Assembly (NCBI RefSeq): GCF_001456025.1
Contig: NZ_LMTZ01000159.1
Location: 2,015-57,055, forward strand
Direction of reading: 5' to 3'
DNA: 55,041 bases
Origin: Mastigocoleus testarum BC008
GTDB taxonomy: Bacteria > Cyanobacteriota > Cyanobacteriia > Cyanobacteriales > Nostocaceae
The first letter of the stretch is position 1. Each line of letters begins with the position of its first letter. This document shows, in pieces, positions 28,005 through 37,190 of this stretch. The translations under genes and the position numbers were made by a program. The notes under the pieces were generated by a model that was not told the origin of the DNA, searched no databases, and was given only the letters and a program-made list of their open reading frames with translations.

Positions 28005-29984
28005 TTAACAACGAACATTTGTTCCAACTTTTGAACGAATAAGTACTGCTGTAATATTGTCATGGCCGTTGTATTTGTTAGCTAGTTCTATTAACTCTCT
28101 AAGTCCAAAGTGTAAACTGGCATCACTTTTAAGCAAAGGTTGCAAACTTTCTTGCCAGTGATTCTCTAATAAATTGTTATCTGACAGACCATCTGACACT
28201 AGAAGAAATAAGCTGTCTTCTTCGATCTCAAAAAATTGTACTTCTGGAGAAATAAAACTATCGTCCCGCGGTCCTAATGCTTGTGTCAGTTGATACGCAT
28301 CAGGACGAGAGTAAGCAATGGAAGGATCCACGCCTCTAATAATTTCTCGCTGACCGACCTCATGATCTACAGTAATTTGTTCAAATCCGCGTTTACGAGT
28401 TAAACGGTAAAGACGGCTATCACCGACATGAACAACTGCTACGTCAGTATCCTGTATTAAAAGCATTACCAGGGTTGTCCCCATCCGTCCGATACCAGAA
28501 CGAGCTTCTTGTTGGTTGACATCATAAATTGCTTTATTTGCCGAGCTAACTGCTTCCAAAATAGTTTCTTCACTTGGTAAGCTATCTGTCCAGTGTGTTT
28601 GAAAATATTCTCGTAGAGTATCAACTGCTAATTTACTAGCAACTTCTCCCCCCGCATGTCCGCCCATTCCGTCACAAAGAATATACAAGCCACGCGCTCC
28701 GACATTTCCACTTCTGGGTAGTTCCAACTTACTAATTTTAGTTTCAATCCCAAAGTAATCCTCATTGTGGTCGCGTTGGGACCCCACATCGGTTACTCCT
28801 GCATCTTCCAAACTAATAAGATGGAGAGGTAGTGTTACTGTCGGTGAATCTTCATTCATTTTTTCCCCTTCTTCCATATCATCATTTACTTGCAAAAGTG
28901 TTGGTGAAGCAATGTTGTTAGAGCATTGTAATTGAGTTCCTATATCCTCTAGGCGTAATTGTAATTGCTTCAGGGTTTGGATTTTACCAAATTCTAAATC
29001 CCCTAATAACTCAACGAAAGCACCAACCTGAGTTCGTTGAGATTGACGAAACAAAGCTTGCCAAACCCTTCCTAAAGCTTGAACCTTCAATGGTGAGTTT
29101 TGTACGGGCGTGGTGTTTGTTCTTTCTGTAACAGAAGATGAAACTCCAACATTATTTATATACTGGCTGACAGGCTCAAAGTATAACTTTTGTAACGCTA
29201 CCGCTTGGTCTTCATCCAACTTAAGATTAGATAATTGCAAAAGACTTCGGCAACAATTAAACGGTTCGAGAATTTGCCAAAGTACGGTCATTTGGTGACA
29301 AAAATGTAAAATTTGGAATGATGTAGTCGTATCTGCACTCCATAAATCTAACAGTTGTTTCCAATTAGACCTATCTTCAAGCAAAATTACTTGCATATCT
29401 CCTTGTTGCCATGCATCATGAATTAGGGGTATTCCGTAATGCACTTGAGGATATAAAGCGATATAAGTTTTAGCAATATGTGGTATTCTTTCTGATTCTA
29501 ATACTGCATTATTGGTCTTTGTAGAAATATTCTCCAAAACTGCCGTTAGCGGTGATATCTGATATGGTTGGGAGTCCAATACTTTGACACAAATCTCACT
29601 TTTTGCTTCAATCTCTTCCCAAATGGGTAGATTTTCTAATAATTGGTAGCGTTGTTGTGAGTCTAAATGATAACCTACTTCCAGTGGCCAAGAAACAACT
29701 TGTTCGGAACTAATTAGTTCATTACTATTTGTTGTCTCAGTTTCTTTTAAACTATCCCCACTAGATTCTCTGGTACTAACCGTAATTTGCTCCGTTGGTG
29801 TTTTGACAATGGTTGCTAACCATACCATTCCACATTCAGCACCACAGTTCTGACACTGCTTGGCATTAATCGCTACGCCAGTGCCACATTCGGGACAGAT
29901 CTTTTGGGTCAGGGAAGTACCGCAGTTTTGACAAAATTTATTGCTATTCGGATTCTCAAATTTACACTGAGGGCAAATCAGCAT
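28005..29984 (-). CDS. Zinc-ribbon PP2C-type protein phosphatase
   Basis: About 659 residues. Two zinc ribbons open the protein (CPQCKFENPNSNKFCQNCG and CPECGTG...CQNCGAEC). A long middle region (about 100-390) has a degenerate kinase-like or unassigned character. A C-terminal PP2C domain (about 405-655) carries VGSQRDHNEDYF, LCDGMGGHAGGEV, GTTLVMLLI, VVHVGDSRLYRL, FLLVSDGLSDN and GHDNITAVLI. These supply the metal-binding Asp residues, so the enzyme should be active in removing phosphate from Ser/Thr. ATG 29984 has GAAGGAA about 7 bases upstream, better than the earlier start at 30026. It is followed by the FHA kinase gene on the same strand. Confidence 0.92.
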   Translation of the reverse strand: MLICPQCKFENPNSNKFCQNCGTSLTQKICPECGTGVAINAKQCQNCGAECGMVWLATIVKTPTEQITVSTRESSGDSLKETETTNSNELISSEQVVSWPLEVGYHLDSQQRYQLLENLPIWEEIEAKSEICVKVLDSQPYQISPLTAVLENISTKTNNAVLESERIPHIAKTYIALYPQVHYGIPLIHDAWQQGDMQVILLEDRSNWKQLLDLWSADTTTSFQILHFCHQMTVLWQILEPFNCCRSLLQLSNLKLDEDQAVALQKLYFEPVSQYINNVGVSSSVTERTNTTPVQNSPLKVQALGRVWQALFRQSQRTQVGAFVELLGDLEFGKIQTLKQLQLRLEDIGTQLQCSNNIASPTLLQVNDDMEEGEKMNEDSPTVTLPLHLISLEDAGVTDVGSQRDHNEDYFGIETKISKLELPRSGNVGARGLYILCDGMGGHAGGEVASKLAVDTLREYFQTHWTDSLPSEETILEAVSSANKAIYDVNQQEARSGIGRMGTTLVMLLIQDTDVAVVHVGDSRLYRLTRKRGFEQITVDHEVGQREIIRGVDPSIAYSRPDAYQLTQALGPRDDSFISPEVQFFEIEEDSLFLLVSDGLSDNNLLENHWQESLQPLLKSDASLHFGLRELIELANKYNGHDNITAVLIRSKVGTNVRC

Positions 29985-30565
29985 TTCGGAAGTTCCTTCA
30001 TTCCCGTTCCAAGGTGCTCCTATCAACTACAATTGCAATTACCATTTTTTCACATACTTTAAGTATATTTATTGGTAAAAAATTGCATTCTTAGTAGACA
30101 ATTTATATAACATTATTAAGTATTATGTATATTAACGCTTAGTTTTAAATTATCGGCAAGTGAATTACTACAAATTAAGTTGTCATCAAATTGAAATAGT
30201 AGGCACACATCAACATATATCTTAACAATTTGATTGACTTCATAAACAATATAAACAAAGCATGGGTAAATGAACTTTAAAGACTAGCTCCTAGATAAAC
30301 TTAGTTTATTAGGACAACTTTATTGATGTAAATAATCCAAAGTAAAGATATCTGTGTATGACATCATTTGAACAGATATCCTTGATCACATTTGGATGAA
30401 CTTAGAAAGCAGTTAAACTTAGCGATTGGTTAAACTTAGAAATTAGTTAAACTTAGAAATAAGATCCTGGATAAGATATCCGTAGGCTTTACAGAGTATA
30501 TATAAGTTTTCCAGAGTTTTATTCCAGAGTTTTACCCTAGTTTAGTTGCATGGCGTGGATTCGAT
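29985..30565. other. Intergenic region with tandem repeat
   Basis: AT-rich spacer of 581 bases between two minus-strand signalling genes. It includes the 17-bp tandem repeat at 30412-30462 and otherwise shows nothing recognisable. Confidence 0.45.
30412..30462. repeat. 17-bp tandem repeat, 3 copies
   Basis: Units beginning GTTAAACTTAG start at 30412, 30429 and 30446; the second and third are nearly identical. Confidence 0.9.
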
Positions 30566-32293
30566 CTATTCAGCAGGTAATTGAACTGTAAAACAAGTAT
30601 AATTTGAATCACTTTTGACTGTAATATTTCCTCCTAAAGACTCAGTAATTTTTTTCACTAATGCTAAGCCTAAGCCGGTTCCACCTTGTTTACAAGGGTC
30701 ATTACTGGGAATTTGGTAAAAATTATCAAAAATACGAGCTAATTCAGCTTCCGGAATTTCTACTCCAGTATTTGTGATCTGGAACTGAATATTTTGAGAT
30801 TTAGCTTGGACGCTCATAATAATTTTTTCACCGGAAGGGCTAAATTTGCAAGCGTTAGTCAATAATTCGATGATGATACGTTCCAAGCTAAATGGATCGC
30901 AAGTTATTAAAGGAATATCGCTTGCAATATCTAATTGCAGGTCGTGCTTGCAGGAATTACATCTTCGGGATTGAAATACTCTCACCACCTGTGGTAGCCA
31001 TTGTGGGACGGAAATACTTTCAAGAACCCATCCCCGAGGATTGCTGTCTAAGCGTTGTAAGTCTAAGAAGTTGTCGATCAAGCTAATTTCTCGTTCGCAC
31101 TCATTATTTAATATTTGTAAATAAATATCTGCCTTAGGTGGGAACTCGTATCTGGCTTCTGATTGTGTTGGGAGGGATTTACCCCTCTGTTCTAAGACTA
31201 TCCCTAGCATCTGAATAGCCATTTTCATATTACTCAATGGCGCGCGCAATTCATGGGATATTTTACCGAGAAATTCATTCCTTAGGTGGTTCAGTGCTAT
31301 TTTGTCTTCTAATTCTATTTGTAAAGCTTGTTTGCTTTTTTCTAATGCTGTTTTTGCGAGATTACTTTCAGTTATATCAACACAGGAACCAATATAACCT
31401 AAGAAATTACCATTTTTTTCAAATCTAGGCGAACCCCGATCTAGAAGCCAACGATATTCGCCATCAGCTCTTTTACAACGATATTCGATTTGGAACTGTT
31501 CTTTAGTGCCGAATGCTTTTTCAAAACGATCTAAGTACAAATTTTTATCATCTGGATGAATAAGTTTCAACCAATCTAGATCGGATGGTTTTCGATGATA
31601 CATGATTTTTTCTGGACTTTGCCGTTCGCAAGTCCACGTATCATAACCAATGAATGTGAGTAACTGCTTGTTGAACAATGAATAGCACCCATCGGAGCTA
31701 CTCATCCACAACATCGCTGGAATATCATCCACGCCAGCCCCAAGGAACACAAAATCTTGCTCGCTCTCTTTCATTGCATATTTTGTGTGCTTGCAGGCGG
31801 TAATTTTTTCAAATACCATCAGAATTACGGGCTTGTGGTCTTTACTTGCTGAGGTTCTAGCATTAATTTTCACCCAAGCACGATCCCAGCCCGGACATTC
31901 CAGCTGAAAATACCAATAGTGATTCTTATTCCCTATAGTTTGATGTGATAATCTGGTAAAAGCTTCGGATAATAACGGTTTTTCAGAAGTAGCGAACAAC
32001 TGAGATACAGATTTTCTAAGTAAATCCTCAGGTCGATAGCCCAGGGATAAAGCACCTATTAGGTTAATAGATAAAATTTTGCCACTTAGGTCTACGCACA
32101 GATATACAGGAGGAGAATTCTTGTAGAGACAAGATTCACATAAGGAATCATTCCTTACTGGAAACAAAACTTCAAACAAAGAATTATCCACATAATTATT
32201 TCCTTCAGGTAAAAATTTCCAGCAAGGAGGTTCATTCATTGGTATTTTTTGATGGCAAATAGAATGCCTGGTAGGTAGCTGCCTAGAGTCCAT
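30566..32293 (-). CDS. PAS-domain sensor histidine kinase
   Basis: About 575 residues. A first PAS domain (about 50-165, VYLCVDLSGKILSINL) is followed by a second PAS/PAC domain (about 190-315), whose C-terminal part shows WLKLIHPDDK, YRCKRADGEYRWLLDRG and GYIGSCVDITE. The HisKA dimer/phosphoacceptor region has FLGKISHELRAPLSNM, with His as the phosphorylation site, and the HATPase domain has the N-box LLTNACKFSPSG and G-box GTGLGLALVKK. No membrane segment is seen, so it is a cytoplasmic sensor. No response regulator is adjacent; it is an orphan in this window. An ATG at 32293 is used; a TTG at 32308 or ATG at 32239 are possible. Signal unknown. Confidence 0.93.
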   Translation of the reverse strand: MDSRQLPTRHSICHQKIPMNEPPCWKFLPEGNNYVDNSLFEVLFPVRNDSLCESCLYKNSPPVYLCVDLSGKILSINLIGALSLGYRPEDLLRKSVSQLFATSEKPLLSEAFTRLSHQTIGNKNHYWYFQLECPGWDRAWVKINARTSASKDHKPVILMVFEKITACKHTKYAMKESEQDFVFLGAGVDDIPAMLWMSSSDGCYSLFNKQLLTFIGYDTWTCERQSPEKIMYHRKPSDLDWLKLIHPDDKNLYLDRFEKAFGTKEQFQIEYRCKRADGEYRWLLDRGSPRFEKNGNFLGYIGSCVDITESNLAKTALEKSKQALQIELEDKIALNHLRNEFLGKISHELRAPLSNMKMAIQMLGIVLEQRGKSLPTQSEARYEFPPKADIYLQILNNECEREISLIDNFLDLQRLDSNPRGWVLESISVPQWLPQVVRVFQSRRCNSCKHDLQLDIASDIPLITCDPFSLERIIIELLTNACKFSPSGEKIIMSVQAKSQNIQFQITNTGVEIPEAELARIFDNFYQIPSNDPCKQGGTGLGLALVKKITESLGGNITVKSDSNYTCFTVQLPAE

Positions 32294-32605
32294 TATTGCA
32301 CCCAACAATTCATCTCAACTTTAAAAATAATCTCAAATTTAAAAAGATTTTAAAATCGGTATTGTGCAGATTTCAATCCAACTTTTGGTAAAATACGACT
32401 GGCCTGAAAAGGTGTCTTACACTACATTACGTGTCTTTATTTTTATAGCTTGTGACTCTAATTTTTATGAATAGCTGGATTTCATGAATAGCTAAATTTC
32501 ATGAATAGCTGGAATTCTGAAACTCAAATATTTTGAAATTTGCCAATCTAGAATTTTAATAAAAGTTATATAGATGTAGCTTAACTTAACGATTTTTGTG
32601 GTTAT
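32294..32605. other. Intergenic region with tandem repeat
   Basis: 312 bases between two minus-strand genes. It carries the 17-bp repeat at 32467-32517; no other signal is seen. Confidence 0.4.
32467..32517. repeat. 17-bp tandem repeat, 3 copies
   Basis: Units ATGAATAGCTGGATTTC, with two or three changes among copies, start at 32467, 32484 and 32501. Confidence 0.9.
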
Positions 32606-33229
32606 TTATTTGTAGGATAAAGAACGGTTAACTGACAAAACCTTCTTGGATTCTGCAGAGCTAAGATAACGCCATTGACCGGGCTGAAGATCTTCTAAAG
32701 ATAAATGAGCAATACTGACTCTTACCAGTCTTAAGGTAGGAAAACCAACAGATGCAGTCATGCGGCGTACTTGACGGTTTTTACCTTCTATCAGAGTCAT
32801 TTCTAACCAAGCAGTGGGGACATTGAGGCGAAATCTAATCGGTGGATTGCGTTCGGGTAGATCGGGTGCTTGTGGTAGCAATTTAACTAGTGCAGGTTTA
32901 GTGAAATAGTTTTTGATTGAGACTCCAGTTCGTAATTTTTCTAAAGCCTGTTCATCAGGAATTCTTTCAACTTGCGCCCAGTAAGTACGTTGGTGTCCAA
33001 ACCGAGGATGGGAAATAAGATGTTGTAGGCGACCATTATTCGTCAACAACATCAAACCTTCACTATCCCAGTCCAAACGTCCTACAGGATAGACATCGGG
33101 GATTTGGATATAATCCTTAAGCGTCCTCCGATCCGGATTGTCTTTCGTAAACTGACTGAGGACCCCATAGGGCTTATAAAACAAGATAGTCCGATTCTGA
33201 TTTCTTTTGTGTTGTTTTCCTGCTGTCAT
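32606..33229 (-). CDS. rRNA pseudouridine synthase (RluE/RsuA family)
   Basis: About 207 residues. It lacks an N-terminal S4 domain and opens directly with TILFYKPYGVLSQFT, then has the catalytic motif VYPVGRLDWDSEGLMLLTNNG, whose first Asp is the nucleophile. KNRQVRRMTASVGFPTLRLVRVSI is the family's C-terminal signature. RluE-type enzymes isomerise one uridine in 23S rRNA. I prefer ATG 33229, since the extra residues of the 33313 start resemble no family member. It is divergent from thiC, with the TPP riboswitch between them. Confidence 0.9.
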   Translation of the reverse strand: MTAGKQHKRNQNRTILFYKPYGVLSQFTKDNPDRRTLKDYIQIPDVYPVGRLDWDSEGLMLLTNNGRLQHLISHPRFGHQRTYWAQVERIPDEQALEKLRTGVSIKNYFTKPALVKLLPQAPDLPERNPPIRFRLNVPTAWLEMTLIEGKNRQVRRMTASVGFPTLRLVRVSIAHLSLEDLQPGQWRYLSSAESKKVLSVNRSLSYK

Positions 33230-33306
33230 TTTTTTGTTCAATTCACCAAGTATTAGTAATAAATGACAAGTGACCAATTGACCAATCCCAATCCCTAATA
33301 CGTTAA

Positions 33307-33394
33307 TTTTCAATAATTATTTTTGAATAACTATTAACTTATGCCCATTATTTTCAATAATTATTCTTAAATAACGATTAACTTATACCGATTG
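33307..33394. repeat. 44-bp direct repeat, 2 copies
   Basis: 33307-33350 and 33351-33394 are adjacent 44-base copies with about 38 identical positions. They end just before the TPP riboswitch, so the thiC promoter probably lies in or next to them. Confidence 0.85.
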
Positions 33395-33411
33395 AAAGTG
33401 GTACAATTTAT

Positions 33412-33492
33412 AACCATGCTAGGGGTGCCTGTATAAGAGGCTGAGATTAAACCCTTAACACCTGAGTCCGGGTAATACCGGCGGAGGGAAGC
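33412..33492 (+). promoter_or_regulatory. TPP riboswitch (THI element)
   Basis: The sequence shows the conserved TPP aptamer blocks in order: GGGGTGC at 33422, GAGGCTGAGA near 33437-33446, ACCCTT near 33451, ACCTGAGTCCGGGTAATACCGG and GCGGAGGGAAGC at 33481-33492. These match the Rfam-type consensus of helices P2-P5. It senses thiamine pyrophosphate and represses the thiC gene that starts 21 bases later. The thiC ribosome binding site (AGGA, 33502-33505) lies only about ten bases beyond the aptamer, suggesting control of translation start. Confidence 0.95.
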
Positions 33493-33513
33493 TGTTACTA
33501 CAGGAAATTTAAT

Positions 33514-34890
33514 ATGCGGACAGAATGGGTTGCAAAGCGGCGCGGTCAAGGTAATGTAACGCAAATGCATTACGCTCGTCAGGGTACCATCACCGAAGAG
33601 ATGTACTACGTCGCTCAGCGCGAAAATCTTCCCGTTGAGTTAATTCGAGAGGAAGTTGCACGGGGACGGTTAATTATCCCTGCCAACATCAATCATACCA
33701 ACCTAGAACCAATGTGTATTGGTATTGCTTCCAAGTGCAAAGTCAATGCTAACATTGGTGCTTCTCCCAACTCCTCTAATTTGTCTGAAGAGGTGGAAAA
33801 ACTTAACTTAGCAGTTAAGTACGGTGCAGATACAGTCATGGATTTATCGACCGGTGGAGGTGACTTAGATCGAATTCGGACTGCGATTATTCAAGCCTCA
33901 CCCGTTCCAATTGGGACTGTACCAATTTATCAAGCATTGGAAAGTGTTCACGGTCGGATTGAAAATCTCACCGCAAATGATTTTCTCCATATCATTGAGA
34001 AACATGCCCAGCAAGGCGTAGACTACATGACCATACATGCAGGTATTTTGATTGAACATCTGCCTTTGGTTAAGACCCGAATTACAGGTATCGTATCTCG
34101 CGGTGGCGGTATTATTGCCAGGTGGATGTTACATCACCACAAACAAAATCCACTATATACCCATTACCGAGATATCATTGAAATCTTTAAGAAATATGAT
34201 GTTTCCTTTAGTTTGGGTGATTCTCTACGTCCTGGTTGTACCCATGATGCTTCCGACGAAGCTCAATTAGCTGAACTTAAAACCCTTGGACAGTTAACTC
34301 GCAAAGCTTGGGAACATGATGTTCAGGTCATGGTAGAAGGTCCCGGTCACGTACCAATGGATCAAATTGAATTTAATGTCAAAAAACAAATGGAAGAGTG
34401 CAGTGAAGCACCATTCTATGTTCTTGGTCCTTTGGTAACTGATATTGCTCCTGGATATGACCATATTACTTCTGCCATAGGAGCTGCAATGGCAGGATGG
34501 TATGGTACCGCAATGTTGTGTTATGTCACACCTAAAGAACACCTTGGTTTACCCAATGCTGAAGATGTTCGTAATGGTTTAATTGCTTATAAAATTGCTG
34601 CTCATGCAGCAGATATCGGCAGAAGACGTCCGGGAGCAAGAGACAGAGACGACGAACTTTCTCGCGCTCGTTATAACTTTGATTGGAATCGTCAATTTGA
34701 ATTAGCCCTCGATCCCGAAAGAGCTAAAGAATATCACGACGAAACTCTACCAGCAGATATTTACAAGACAGCAGAATTCTGTTCGATGTGCGGACCAAAA
34801 TTCTGTCCCATGCAAACTAAAGTGGATGCTGATGCTTTGACAGAGTTGGAGAAATTTTTAGCAAAAGATAAAGAAGTTACGACTGGTTAA
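33514..34890 (+). CDS. thiC: Phosphomethylpyrimidine synthase ThiC
   Basis: A radical SAM-type enzyme that rearranges aminoimidazole ribotide into hydroxymethylpyrimidine phosphate, the pyrimidine half of thiamine. The C-terminal CSMCGPKFCPMQ holds the three Cys (C-x2-C-x4-C) that bind the 4Fe-4S cluster. Conserved internal motifs include VDYMTIHAG, SRGGGIIARWMLHH, SLGDSLRPGC and VMVEGPGHVPMDQI. At 458 residues it is the short cyanobacterial form without the N-terminal extension of Escherichia coli ThiC. The ATG has AGGA 8 bases upstream. Control by the adjacent TPP riboswitch is clear. thiD lies about 15 kb away in this window, so thiamine genes are scattered. Confidence 0.98.
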   Translation: MRTEWVAKRRGQGNVTQMHYARQGTITEEMYYVAQRENLPVELIREEVARGRLIIPANINHTNLEPMCIGIASKCKVNANIGASPNSSNLSEEVEKLNLAVKYGADTVMDLSTGGGDLDRIRTAIIQASPVPIGTVPIYQALESVHGRIENLTANDFLHIIEKHAQQGVDYMTIHAGILIEHLPLVKTRITGIVSRGGGIIARWMLHHHKQNPLYTHYRDIIEIFKKYDVSFSLGDSLRPGCTHDASDEAQLAELKTLGQLTRKAWEHDVQVMVEGPGHVPMDQIEFNVKKQMEECSEAPFYVLGPLVTDIAPGYDHITSAIGAAMAGWYGTAMLCYVTPKEHLGLPNAEDVRNGLIAYKIAAHAADIGRRRPGARDRDDELSRARYNFDWNRQFELALDPERAKEYHDETLPADIYKTAEFCSMCGPKFCPMQTKVDADALTELEKFLAKDKEVTTG

Positions 34891-35404
34891 AGGGGATTGG
34901 GGACTGGGTATTTGCGACTGGGTGGGGATAGCACTGCGTCGTCGTACTGCCTGCAGCGTTGGGTGACGGCTCCGGATCCGTAGGTAGCGCAGCTATAGTC
35001 AGAGCCTGAGGGTCACCTGCGGTGTTTGGATGCAGCAAGCTGTATGACTACGTCACGCAATACCTACGGTACGCTACGCTAGCAACGCTAACATCCGCAG
35101 GATGCGTACTAACGCCTCTGGCGCGTCTCACGGCGTCGGTGGCCGAAGGTAACGTATTTATAGCCTCTAGCCTCTGGCGACTGGGAAGACTTGAATGATA
35201 TCTGAATTACTAGTTACAACTTATGTGAATTAAAACTGGAATCACTTAATTTGGTGGAATCAAATAAGAAGTGATTTCTAACGGTTCTTAAAATTCTCGA
35301 TATTACAAGGCTGAATTTATATAATTCACATCAAAAGCTAGTTCCAAATCTCTAATCCCTATACCCGATTGCAAAGCAGATGCCTACGGCATATCACCAA
35401 TCCC
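34891..35404. other. GC-rich repeat island in intergenic region
   Basis: Between thiC and pyrE (convergent). About 34911-35170 is much more GC-rich than the surroundings and contains small hairpins such as CATCC/GGATG and CGCC/GGCG, plus G-rich runs (GGGGATTGGGGACTGGG). The pattern resembles the small palindromic repeats dispersed in filamentous cyanobacteria. No reading frame is supported. Confidence 0.6.
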
Positions 35405-36025
35405 CTATACCCCCAACTCCCGAAAGCGCTGTTGAATTTCAGTAATTGAAAATATTGCTGCAAATTTTAATCCTGCTGACTGATAAAGCTCCGCACCACC
35501 TTGTAACCTGTCTACCAACGAGATGACTTGCTCTACGGTATAACCTGCATCTCTAAGTCTGGTAACAGCCTTCATTGCTGATTGTCCGGTGGTGACCACA
35601 TCCTCCAATACTACTATTTTTGCCCCTGCTGGTAAGCTTGGTCCTTCAATATAAGCTTTGGTTCCATGTCCCTTGGCTTCTTTGCGAATAATAAGTGCTG
35701 GTATGGGTCGTTTTTCTTGCGCTGATATGATGCTGACTGCTGTTACTATTGGATCTGCTCCCAACGTCAATCCTGCTACCCCTTCAGTATCGGTAGGTAA
35801 CATAGAGAAAATGATTTGACCGATGAGTAAAGCACCTTGAGGGTGCAAGGTCACTTGAGTTTTATTCACGTAGTAAGAACTACGCAACCCAGAAGAAAGA
35901 ACAAAGTCTCCTTCTTGATATGCTAATCGGGAAAATAAATCCAGCAATTCTCCACGTAAAATATTTAACTCAGTATTATATCGCTGTGAGTCCGATTGTG
36001 CTAGGGATTGGGGCTTATTTGTCAT
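35405..36025 (-). CDS. pyrE: Orotate phosphoribosyltransferase
   Basis: The protein has 206 residues. It joins orotate to PRPP to make OMP in pyrimidine synthesis. The PRPP-binding motif VVLEDVVTTGQSAM is present, and the active-site loop has RKEAKGHGTKAYIEG. The N-terminal GDFVLSSGLRSSYYVNKTQV is the orotate/PRPP contact region of this family. The VTTGQSAMKAV and VISLVDRLQGG motifs separate it from other PRTases. ATG start without a strong ribosome binding site. It is convergent with thiC and divergent from the next secreted protein. Confidence 0.93.
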   Translation of the reverse strand: MTNKPQSLAQSDSQRYNTELNILRGELLDLFSRLAYQEGDFVLSSGLRSSYYVNKTQVTLHPQGALLIGQIIFSMLPTDTEGVAGLTLGADPIVTAVSIISAQEKRPIPALIIRKEAKGHGTKAYIEGPSLPAGAKIVVLEDVVTTGQSAMKAVTRLRDAGYTVEQVISLVDRLQGGAELYQSAGLKFAAIFSITEIQQRFRELGV

Positions 36026-36155
36026 TACAGATGTATAAAAAATTATGCTAAACCAAAGATTGAACTAATCTAAGTTCTCTAATTAAGGATAAGTTAATAC
36101 TCACTCAAATACACAACAAACCCAAAAGTAAACCCAAACGTAAAGGACTAAAATT

Positions 36156-36668
36156 GTGAATTTGAATTTAAATATGAATTTGAACTTGAATTTGAACTTG
36201 AATTTGAACGGGAATTTAAAAATTAAAGCTTTTAGAAGTACGGTTTACAAGCAAGCAGCTACGCCTATCGCACTTCTAGCTACATCTATAGTTTTATCCA
36301 GTCCAGTAGTAGCTCAAACACAAACAAGTAACTACGAAACACCCAACGACATCATTGAAAGGGCCTTTTTCGAAAATGACCCTAATTTTTATCAAGACAA
36401 TTCTCTCAAACGCCAAGTTGACTTTTTGTTAGGACCAGGTTCTCTATTCCGCAATTCCTTCCCAGAGAGTGAAATCGCCCGTGACGCCGAACTAGTCAAC
36501 GAAGTTTATCAAGATATGCTCCAACAGCAAATTGGTAGCGATCCCTATATCCGCACCCCCGACCTACCAAATCCATATAATTCTTCTTTATTGTCATCTC
36601 CGAAGTTTAGGCGCAGTGAGTTAGAAACAGGTACTGAATTCCGCTTTGAGGAAATACCATCTCCTTAA
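36156..36668 (+). CDS. Secreted protein of unknown function with Asn-Leu repeat leader
   Basis: The protein has 170 residues. It starts with an unusual repeated Asn-Leu leader (NLNLNMNLNLNLNLNLN, residues 2-18), encoded by hexanucleotide repeats of AATTTG/AACTTG. A signal peptide follows (TPIALLATSIVLSSPVVAQ), so the mature part begins around residue 55. The rest is acidic and polar with no recognised domain. The GTG start at 36156 has AAAGGA about 8 bases upstream, so the repeats are probably translated. Function unknown; likely periplasmic. Confidence 0.8.
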   Translation: MNLNLNMNLNLNLNLNLNGNLKIKAFRSTVYKQAATPIALLATSIVLSSPVVAQTQTSNYETPNDIIERAFFENDPNFYQDNSLKRQVDFLLGPGSLFRNSFPESEIARDAELVNEVYQDMLQQQIGSDPYIRTPDLPNPYNSSLLSSPKFRRSELETGTEFRFEEIPSP

Positions 36669-37190
36669 AATATTTTGCTGTTGCTGAAAATTCGTTTTTC
36701 TGTAATATCAAGTTCAGTTAACTTTTGTAAATCAAATCCTTGTTTCGAGTTGTGCAAAAAAGCTGCTTACTTGTAAATAATATTTAAAATTTCAGTACGT
36801 GAATTTTCAGCACTTAGGAACAATAATGAATTATTTAAAAGTGCTGAACTTGATAACAGCATTTGCTATTGAATGCAAACAATTGCTTGATAAATAGGAA
36901 TTGAGTATTAAGTATTTTTGATATCTGAATAAATTAAGACAAATATTAAGCTTGGTAAAAACTTGAAATTGCCAGCATAATTCCTAAGAATGACTCTCCC
37001 CTAAATTCACAACCTGAAATTCACAACCTGAAATTCACCACCTATAGAGGTATTACTAACTTTCAGTTTCGATTTCAAACTTAAACTTGAATTTGAAATA
37101 CCACACTCAAGCTAAAGATTTGACTCAAGCTAAAAATTTGGAACTTAGGCTGGAGCTTGAAAAAAGATATTGAGACGTAAAACTTATTAA
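36669..37190. other. Intergenic region with short repeats
   Basis: AT-rich stretch between the secreted protein and the tRNA. Contains the 14-bp repeat at 37004-37045; no gene seen. Confidence 0.4.
37004..37045. repeat. 14-bp tandem repeat, 3 copies
   Basis: AATTCACAACCTGA at 37004 and 37018, with a variant at 37032. Confidence 0.85.
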
